This document shows, piece after piece, positions 7,148 through 11,609 of a DNA stretch of 11,609 nucleotides (the first letter of the stretch is position 1; every line of letters begins with the position of its first letter). The notes below the pieces were generated by a model. It worked only from the letters and a program-made list of their open reading frames with translations. It was not told the DNA's origin and ran no database searches. The translations under genes were made by a program, and so were the position numbers. Source of the DNA: CAWHOW01 sp050013795 (GTDB lineage Bacteria > Bacteroidota > Bacteroidia > Bacteroidales > CG2-30-32-10); contig JBEKEO010000094.1 of assembly GCA_050013795.1 (NCBI GenBank), forward strand, positions 1-11,609, in the 5' to 3' direction.

Positions 7148-8647
7148 ATGCTAAAAAGAAATATTTATAACATATTATTATTTTCTTTGGTTGTCATATT
7201 TATTATTGTCAAGATTCCTTACCTATCACTGCCTTACTATTGGGATGAAGCATGGGTTTATGGTCCTGCTATCCGCATCATGGAAGCCCATAAGCTTAGC
7301 CTGCTGCCCGATGCGCTGCCGGTTGACTATTCAAGGGGGCATCCCCTGCTATTTCACTTTATGGGAGCGTTATGGATGAGGGTGTTCGGAACGTCATTGA
7401 TAGCAAGCCATTTGTTTGCATTGTTTATCTCAATTGCGCTTATCGTGCTTGTTTTTGTCTTCTGTAAGAATCTTTTTAATAATGAAACAGGAATTATAGC
7501 TTGCTTGTTTCTTGTACTTCAGCCCATATTCCAGGCACAATCAGTGCTGGTGCTTCCCGAGGTGATGGTTTCGCTGTTCTCGCTGATGACGATATACTTT
7601 TTCATTAAGGAAAAATGGTGGTGGTATATGCTCTCCGCTACAATTGTCCTCTACACTAAAGAAACCGGAATAGTTGCAGTGGGAGCAACTGGGCTGTGGT
7701 TCCTGATTGAAGTGCTGTTCATGAAAAGAAAATACATCTCCTTAAAATATTTCATCCTTCGCTCTGTAATTCTTATCATTCCCCTGCTTTTGATTGGCAT
7801 ATTCTTAATTATTCAAAAGAAAATGAATGGCTGGTATTTCTTCCCCGCACATATCAATTATATTACGAATGATGACAGCGGCTTTTTCGACAAGCTGCAA
7901 GGATATGCAGCATACCTGTTTATTTACTGGGGAAGAAACGTGCTTACTTCGGCGCTTATTGTTTCCCTTTTCCTGAATTTCTTTAATAGGAAACATCTGA
8001 AGAATCCTGCTAACAAGCCAATCCTTATACTCTCCATTTATATCGTTTTGTTTTTGGTGGCAAGTTCGTTCAACTTTTTCAGCCACCGCTACGCTATGAG
8101 CATGATGGCGCCTTTTATGATAATTGTTGCTTATTTCCTGTTTGAAAACTTTACCAACAGAACAGCTAAGTCTCAAGTTCTAAATTCCATATACCAAATA
8201 CCAAAGAAAATACTTGGGGTTTGGGGCTTAAGGCTTTTGACTTGGGGCTTTCTTTATGCCTTTATCATTGCAGTATGCGCTGTTCAGTTGTTCATTCATA
8301 TTCCTAAAAGCAATAGTAGCGACAATAACCTTGGTTATGCCGACTATGTGCGGACTCATCAGCAATTGGTGAATTATTGCGTGGGAAATCACTTTCAGAA
8401 GAAAAAGATATTCACCAGCTTCCTTATGGCAAGGAACCTTACAAACCCTTATTGTGGCTACCTTAGCGAGGATAATAAGTTTAATGATGTGAGTTCCGGC
8501 TTTGACGCTAAAACCGAGCTATGCATTTTTTACAATATTGAAAATGCCGACGACTATAAACGGGTAATGGTTATTGCAAAGCTTCACCTGCTGAAGCGTT
8601 TCGAACTTCGCAAGGCATGGGCGGAGGTTTGGGAAGTGGAAAAGTAA
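7148..8647 (+). CDS. GT-C fold membrane glycosyltransferase (GT39/PMT-like)
   Basis: 499 residues with many hydrophobic segments. The first is at about residues 8-28, followed by PYYWDEAW with the acidic pair D33-E34 in the first external loop. This is the catalytic or metal-binding signature of GT-C enzymes (PMT/ArnT/GT39-like), which move sugars from polyprenyl-phosphate donors to acceptors on the outer face of the inner membrane. Further support comes from SRGHPLLFHFMGALW (58-72) and YTKETG (about 169-174), both familiar from this family. Residues of about 395-499 are a soluble C-terminal region. Donor and acceptor are unknown. Residues of about 341-368 are encoded by a hairpin-forming dispersed repeat and probably form an inserted loop or part of the next helix. 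The gene appears to be a single transcription unit, with a terminator at 8725. The ATG directly precedes the first hydrophobic segment. Confidence 0.82.
   Translation: MLKRNIYNILLFSLVVIFIIVKIPYLSLPYYWDEAWVYGPAIRIMEAHKLSLLPDALPVDYSRGHPLLFHFMGALWMRVFGTSLIASHLFALFISIALIVLVFVFCKNLFNNETGIIACLFLVLQPIFQAQSVLVLPEVMVSLFSLMTIYFFIKEKWWWYMLSATIVLYTKETGIVAVGATGLWFLIEVLFMKRKYISLKYFILRSVILIIPLLLIGIFLIIQKKMNGWYFFPAHINYITNDDSGFFDKLQGYAAYLFIYWGRNVLTSALIVSLFLNFFNRKHLKNPANKPILILSIYIVLFLVASSFNFFSHRYAMSMMAPFMIIVAYFLFENFTNRTAKSQVLNSIYQIPKKILGVWGLRLLTWGFLYAFIIAVCAVQLFIHIPKSNSSDNNLGYADYVRTHQQLVNYCVGNHFQKKKIFTSFLMARNLTNPYCGYLSEDNKFNDVSSGFDAKTELCIFYNIENADDYKRVMVIAKLHLLKRFELRKAWAEVWEVEK
8168..8250 (+). repeat. Dispersed CCAAAT-type inverted repeat inside the glycosyltransferase gene
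   Basis: Left arm 8168-8206 (starting AAGTCTCAAG and ending CCAAATACCAAAG) and right arm 8213-8250 (CTTGGGGTTTGGGG ... CTTGGGGCTT) are imperfect inverted copies around a 6-base spacer. Words such as CAAGTCTCAAG, CCAAAT and TTGGGGTTTGGGG match the style of the elements at 10203-10238 and 10411-10490. The element adds about 28 codons (SQVLNSIYQIPKK ... GVWGLRLLTWG) in frame. Confidence 0.6.
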
Positions 8648-8724
8648 TAAGAGGTTGACCAACCAGCCTGAAACCATAGCTTCACATAAGAAAAAGGCTA
8701 ATTATTATCTCAAAAAACAGTGTT

Positions 8725-8750
8725 ATTATGCTGATTAGCATAATTTTATT
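8725..8750 (+). terminator. Intrinsic terminator after the glycosyltransferase gene
   Basis: Perfect 8-bp inverted repeat ATTATGCT / AGCATAAT (8725-8732 and 8737-8744) with a GATT loop, followed by TTTATT. It lies 78 bases after the TAA of the glycosyltransferase gene and directly before the 21-bp tandem array. A second small dyad, GGTTGACCAACC, lies at about 8653-8664. Otherwise 8648-8724 shows nothing. Confidence 0.5.
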
Positions 8751-8763
8751 AGCGGGAAGCACA

Positions 8764-9099
8764 CTTAACAAGTCATGGAGTGACCTTAACAAGTTATGGA
8801 GTTACCTTAACAAGTCGTGGAGTGACCTTAACAAGTCGTGGAGTGACCTTAACAAGTCGTGGAGTGACCTTAACAAGTTGTGGAGTTATCTTAACAAGTC
8901 GTGGAGTTATCTTAACAAGTCGTGGAGTTATCTTAACAAGTTATGGAGTTACCTTAACAAGTCGTGGAGTCACCTTAACAAGTTGTGGAGTCACCTTAAC
9001 AAGTTGTGGAGTCACCTTAACAAGTTGTGGAGTGAGCTTATCAGGTCGTGAAGTATACTTCTCAGGCTGGAAAGTTAACTTCTCGTATTAGAAAATTAA
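8764..9099 (+). repeat. 21-bp tandem repeat array: 13 intact units plus 3 decaying units
   Basis: Units start at 8764 and every 21 bases after it. Units 1-13 (8764-9036) are identical at 17 of 21 positions: positions 1-10 are always CTTAACAAGT, 13-18 always TGGAGT, and 20 always A. Variation is confined to positions 11-12 (CA, TA, CG, TG) and 19 and 21 (GAC, TAC, TAT, CAC, GAG as the last three bases). Units 14-16 (9037-9099) keep the period but decay progressively. Units 3-5, 7-8 and 11-12 are identical neighbours and unit 2 equals unit 9, which points to duplication or slippage. The period is a multiple of three, so two plus-strand frames stay open, one giving LNK(S/L)WS(D/Y/H/E) heptads. 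I consider the array non-coding. It fills most of the 545-bp gap between the glycosyltransferase and propeller genes. Confidence 0.95.
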
Positions 9100-9152
9100 C
9101 AGCATACATTGTAATATTTAAGTCTTGCTTCGCCAAATGAATGAAATTTTTG

Positions 9153-9160
9153 TAGTTTTG
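9153..9160 (+). promoter_or_regulatory. Candidate promoter (-7 element) for the propeller gene
   Basis: TAGTTTTG matches TAnnTTTG exactly and lies 32 bases before the ATG at 9193, giving a short leader as is usual in Bacteroidota. The best upstream TTG (9125-9127) is 25 bases away, somewhat far for a -33 element. The ATG at 9188 is excluded because it is followed at once by a stop codon. Confidence 0.45.
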
Positions 9161-9192
9161 TATGTAAACAGTTAAAAAGAAGTGAACATGGC

Positions 9193-10410
9193 ATGAAAAA
9201 ATTAATCATTATCACCATCCTTGCCATTATCGGCTTTAGTACACACGCTCAAACTGCGTATATAACCAATTCCGGTAGTAATACCGTATCAGTTATTAAT
9301 GTTGCTACCAATACTGTGACAGATACAATTTCAGTTGGCATTGATCCATGGGGTGTATCCGTGAGCCCTGATGGAAGCAAAGTTTACATTACAAATATTC
9401 ATGATGGTACAGTAAGTGTAATAAGCACTGCTACTGATTCTGTTACGGCTACAATTACGGTTGGCTCTCGTCCTTGGTGTGTATCCGTAAGCCCAGATGG
9501 AAGTAATGTATATGTTGCAAATATAAATTCTAATTCGGTAAGCGTAATCAACAGTGTTACTAATAACGTTTCGACAACAATTAATGTTGGTAAATGGCCT
9601 TCAAGTCTGACTGTAAGCCCAGATGGGAGTAAAGTATATGTCGCAAATAATAATTCTAATACTGTGATGGTAATAAACAGCGCTACGAATATTGTTATGG
9701 ATACAATTACTGTAGGCACTGGACCCTATGGTGTATCTGAAAGCCCTGATGGAAGTAAAGTATATGTTGCGAATGCAGGCAATAACACAGTAAGTGTAAT
9801 AAACAGCTCTAATAACACTGTTTCTGCAACAATCTCAGTTGGACCTTGTCCTTATGGTGTATCTGTGAGTCCTGATGGAAGTATAGTATATGTTTCAAAT
9901 GAGAATTCAAATACAGTAAGTGTAATTAACACCTCTACAAATGCAGTTTCGGCTACAATTACAGTTGGTTCAAATCCTGTTGGTATATCAATTACCCCCG
10001 ACGGAAGCAAAGTATATGTTGCAAATTTCAGTTCCAATACATTAAATGTAATAAACACTGCTACAAATAATGTTATAGATACAATTGCTATAGGTACTCA
10101 ACCGGCTGCGTTTGGAAATTTTATTTCCACTTATGGCATGGGTATTGCCCCACACAGCCAGTTACCGGCAATTTCGGTTTTCCCTTCGCCCAATAATGGG
10201 AAATTCCAAGTCTCAAGCCCCAAATCCCAAATCTCAAGTATAGCTATATATAATGTACTTGGAGAAGAAGTTTACCGATTACCGATAACTGATTACCGTT
10301 CACCAATTAACGTTGACCTAAGCAATAGCTCCTCTTTCCCAAGCGGCGTGTACGTGGTGGAGGTGAAAACGAATGAGGGAGTGAGTGTGGAGAAGTTTAT
10401 AAAAGAATAA
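9193..10410 (+). CDS. Secreted YVTN-family seven-bladed beta-propeller protein with T9SS C-terminal sorting domain
   Basis: 405 residues. MKKLIIITILAIIGFSTHAQ is a signal peptide with likely cleavage after AQ20. Residues 23-316 are seven tandem 42-residue YVTN repeats with core Y(V/I)(A/T/S)N...NTVSVIN..TN.V..TI.VG..P.GVSVSPDGSKV; blades begin at Y23, Y65, Y107, Y149, Y191, Y233 and Y275, enough for one complete seven-bladed propeller. Residues of about 326-405 are a type A T9SS sorting domain (Por_Secre_tail): VFPSPNNGKF, IAIYNVLGEEVY, FPSGVYVVEVKT, VEKFIKE. The protein should be exported by Sec, moved across the outer membrane by T9SS, and attached to the surface or released. The ligand is unknown; such propellers are usually binding or scaffold modules without catalytic residues. 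Two stretches of the sorting domain (residues of about 337-349 and 360-371) are encoded by short dispersed repeats. It is probably monocistronic. Confidence 0.93.
   Translation: MKKLIIITILAIIGFSTHAQTAYITNSGSNTVSVINVATNTVTDTISVGIDPWGVSVSPDGSKVYITNIHDGTVSVISTATDSVTATITVGSRPWCVSVSPDGSNVYVANINSNSVSVINSVTNNVSTTINVGKWPSSLTVSPDGSKVYVANNNSNTVMVINSATNIVMDTITVGTGPYGVSESPDGSKVYVANAGNNTVSVINSSNNTVSATISVGPCPYGVSVSPDGSIVYVSNENSNTVSVINTSTNAVSATITVGSNPVGISITPDGSKVYVANFSSNTLNVINTATNNVIDTIAIGTQPAAFGNFISTYGMGIAPHSQLPAISVFPSPNNGKFQVSSPKSQISSIAIYNVLGEEVYRLPITDYRSPINVDLSNSSSFPSGVYVVEVKTNEGVSVEKFIKE
9259..10140 (+). repeat. Seven 126-bp coding repeats (propeller blades)
   Basis: Each 126-bp unit encodes one 42-residue YVTN blade with no length variation across all seven. 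Similarity is visible in the DNA: AGCCC(A/T)GATGG(A/G)AGTAA and GTATATGT(T/C)GC(A/G)AAT recur in most units, and AGTGTAAT(A/T)AACA(C/G) in several. The first and last blades are the most diverged. This suggests expansion by unit duplication or continuing exchange between units. Confidence 0.85.
10203..10238 (+). repeat. CCAAATCCCAAAT-type repeat inside the T9SS tail
   Basis: Reads TCTCAAGCCCCAAATCCC followed by AAATCTCAAG and encodes QVSSPKSQISS in frame. It shares its word content with the arms of the repeat at 8168-8250 and with the intergenic repeat that begins at 10411 (CCAAGTCCCAAGCTTCAAG). Confidence 0.6.
10271..10306 (+). repeat. GATTACCG short repeat inside the T9SS tail
   Basis: The stretch reads TTTACCGATTACCGATAACT then GATTACCGTTCACCAA, about three imperfect copies of an 8-9 base ACCGATT/GATTACCG word, encoding RLPITDYRSPI in frame between the IYNVLGEEVY and FPSGVYVVEV segments of the sorting domain. 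This word is unrelated to the CCAAAT-type repeat. Confidence 0.5.
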
Positions 10411-10490
10411 CCAAGTCCCAAGCTTCAAGCCACAAATTCAAAGGGATTTCCTTGTGTCTTGGAATTTGGAATTTGAGATTTGGAACTTAA
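10411..10490. repeat. Intergenic CCAAGT/TTGGAATTTGG repeat, hairpin-forming
   Basis: Begins immediately after the propeller TAA. A C/A-rich left half (CCAAGTCCCAAGCTTCAAG) is followed by a G/T-rich right half (CTTGGAATTTGGAATTTGAG...). CAAGCCACAA (10426-10435) pairs with TTGTGTCTTG (10452-10461) with 9 of 10 matches. It belongs to the same family as the repeats at 8168-8250 and 10203-10238 and may end transcription of the propeller gene, although there is no strong U-tract. Confidence 0.55.
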
Positions 10491-10501
10491 AAGAGCAGTA
10501 G

Positions 10502-10584
10502 GCAAACTTTGCGGACTTTGCGACAACCTTTGCGTTCTTTGCGTGAAACTTTTCTGTTATTTTTCACGCTAAGCCGCTAAGAAA
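10502..10584. repeat. CTTTGCG / CTTAGCG dispersed repeat with long imperfect hairpin
   Basis: The left half has four spaced CTTTGCG words (10507-10543). The right half, read on the minus strand, has CTTAGCGGCTTAGCG. GCGTGAAA (10541-10548) and TTTCACGC (10562-10569) are a perfect inverted pair with a 13-base loop, and the stem extends imperfectly to about 20 bp. It lies between two convergent genes and could serve as a bidirectional terminator. The remaining bases to 10607 show nothing further. Confidence 0.6.
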
Positions 10585-10607
10585 CAATAAAACTTTTAAA
10601 CCCCTAT

Positions 10608-11609
10608 TCAGTTCCTCAGCCACCTCAGCAGCGCCGCTTCCGCCAGCAGGAACAGCAATGCCAAAACAATAAACAGCTTCCACAGCCGTATTCCCTGGCT
10701 CATCTCATCCAGCACTTTGGTTAGCGGCTTGTTCTTCAGGTCGAGCACGCTGAAACGTTTCAAATCCTTAGCCTTTATTAAGTTAGTCAGCTCGTCAATG
10801 GAGTAAAACTTCATCTCCGACTGGCTGCGGCTGTAGTTAAACGACAGGCAGGTAACCGTATCTTCGCCATTCATCAGGGCATAGTTGCCCGCGTCTTTTA
10901 CCTGATAATGTGGATAAATAAACATCTGCATATCTATCTGCCTGTGTTCAGGAATGATCTCAAAGTTCTTCTTTTTGTTCGCTATTTTAAATGTCATGTC
11001 GCCGTTCAGTTTCACTGCTTTCACCTCTATGGGCTCGTCGCTGCCGATAGTATATGAAAGCCTCCCCACCGGCTCGCTGTACAAAGCAATATTATACAAA
11101 GTGGGAACAAAAATGGCATGTTTGGCAAAGTTCCCTGCCGTTGCGTTAAGCGAAACCGACGAAAGGTAAAGTTTTCCCTTGCCTGCTTTCTCCGACAGCA
11201 TGAAGCTTTCGCCGTTCTGCAGCTTCATCAGGTATTCATCCGATGACAGTGTTCCTGTGTTGAACTTATAATGAAGCTTCACTATGGGAAGGTCAATGTT
11301 TTCAGGTATCTTGTCGAAGACATCACGGTATATTTCATGGTCAACATTAATAGCGCTGACCTTTGTTTTCGCTGTGTCTTTGGCAACATAGTAATCCGCA
11401 CCAAGCTGCGAAAGAAATGAACGATAACTGTCCAAATCTATATCGCTTGATGGGAAGACCAGCAGGCTGCCCCCGTTCTTCACGTACTGCTGCAACTCCT
11501 GCGCAAGTCCGCTCGAGACATCTTTCACTTCATTCAACAGGATAAGCTTGAAATCCTTCAGCTTCGAATAATCAAGCTTGTTCACGTCCATATTCACCAG
11601 CGTAAAGGC
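10608..11609 (-). CDS. BatA-domain-type membrane protein, C-terminal half (5' end beyond the right edge)
   Basis: 333 residues are visible and the frame is open to the window edge. A GTG at 11597 and an ATG at 11591 are internal codons, not likely starts. The visible part begins in the strand-helix pattern of a glutamine-amidotransferase-like fold: LKDFKLILLNEVKD, then LQQYVKNGGSLLVFPSSD. A beta-rich region follows (about 115-275), and the end is a single TM helix with basic tail, LWKLFIVLALLFLLAEAALLRWLRN. This matches the C-terminal part of the large Bacteroidota BatA-domain proteins, which carry an N-terminal BatA segment and VWA-like region and are anchored in the inner membrane; the bulk would lie in the periplasm. 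Function is not established; a link with the Bat/MoxR operon is a family association only. Codons here are visibly richer in G+C than in genes to the left. Confidence 0.72.
   Translation of the reverse strand, partial: AFTLVNMDVNKLDYSKLKDFKLILLNEVKDVSSGLAQELQQYVKNGGSLLVFPSSDIDLDSYRSFLSQLGADYYVAKDTAKTKVSAINVDHEIYRDVFDKIPENIDLPIVKLHYKFNTGTLSSDEYLMKLQNGESFMLSEKAGKGKLYLSSVSLNATAGNFAKHAIFVPTLYNIALYSEPVGRLSYTIGSDEPIEVKAVKLNGDMTFKIANKKKNFEIIPEHRQIDMQMFIYPHYQVKDAGNYALMNGEDTVTCLSFNYSRSQSEMKFYSIDELTNLIKAKDLKRFSVLDLKNKPLTKVLDEMSQGIRLWKLFIVLALLFLLAEAALLRWLRN

Noticed and set aside
7805..8176. 123-codon minus-strand open frame
   Set aside because: Lies antisense within the glycosyltransferase gene; it has no recognisable domain and the plus frame is clearly the real one.
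8764..9036. CRISPR array
   Set aside because: The units are contiguous 21-mers with no unique spacers, and no cas genes are present.
8728..9051. 107-codon plus-strand open frame of LNKSWSD-type heptads with a short hydrophobic start
   Set aside because: The frame is open only because the repeat period is 21 bp; another plus frame is equally open. Differences between units are mainly amino-acid-changing (S/L, D/Y/H/E) with no third-position bias, and the ATG lies in a terminator stem.
8780..9091. 103-codon plus-strand frame of LTSRGVT repeats
   Set aside because: Second reading of the same tandem array, starting inside a repeat unit, with no separate support.
9399..9719. Minus-strand open frame of repeated LFATYTLLPSGLT motifs
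   Set aside because: It is the complement of the YVTN blade repeats; its regularity comes from the propeller-coding strand.

Overview
The window is a stretch of a Bacteroidota chromosome; I cannot fix the class. Evidence: a type IX secretion (T9SS) sorting domain on a secreted propeller protein, a sigma factor coupled to a membrane protein that ends in an outer-membrane barrel, the C-terminal half of a BatA-type membrane protein, TAnnTTTG promoter elements of the Bacteroidota type, and the near absence of Shine-Dalgarno sequences. Composition is AT-rich overall, with the last kilobase visibly richer in G+C.

Layout. Positions 1-2776 (minus strand) are a three-gene operon: ECF sigma factor, then a cytoplasm-to-outer-membrane barrel protein in the place of an anti-sigma factor, then a lipoprotein with a YfaP/DUF2135-like domain that runs off the left edge. 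The last two genes abut directly. Positions 2877-6887 (minus strand) are a second unit: the topoisomerase IV A subunit (ParC) followed 24 bp later by a class A flavodiiron protein. Positions 6888-7147 hold divergent promoters. At 7148-8647 (plus) lies a GT-C/GT39-type membrane glycosyltransferase, then an intrinsic terminator and a 21-bp minisatellite (8764-9099). At 9193-10410 (plus) is a secreted seven-bladed YVTN beta-propeller with a T9SS tail. Positions 10411-10607 are a repeat-filled gap between convergent genes. From 10608 to the right edge (minus) is the 3' half of a BatA-like membrane protein.

Functionally, the left operon looks like an envelope-sensing module. The parC unit joins a housekeeping topoisomerase with an O2/NO-detoxifying enzyme. 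The right half concerns the cell surface. The most notable non-gene signals are two families of short dispersed repeats that occur between genes and also in frame inside two coding sequences, the 21-bp array with 17 invariant positions, a dyad next to the sigma start codon, and a C-terminal QMKLF peptide on ParC that resembles a sliding-clamp-binding motif.
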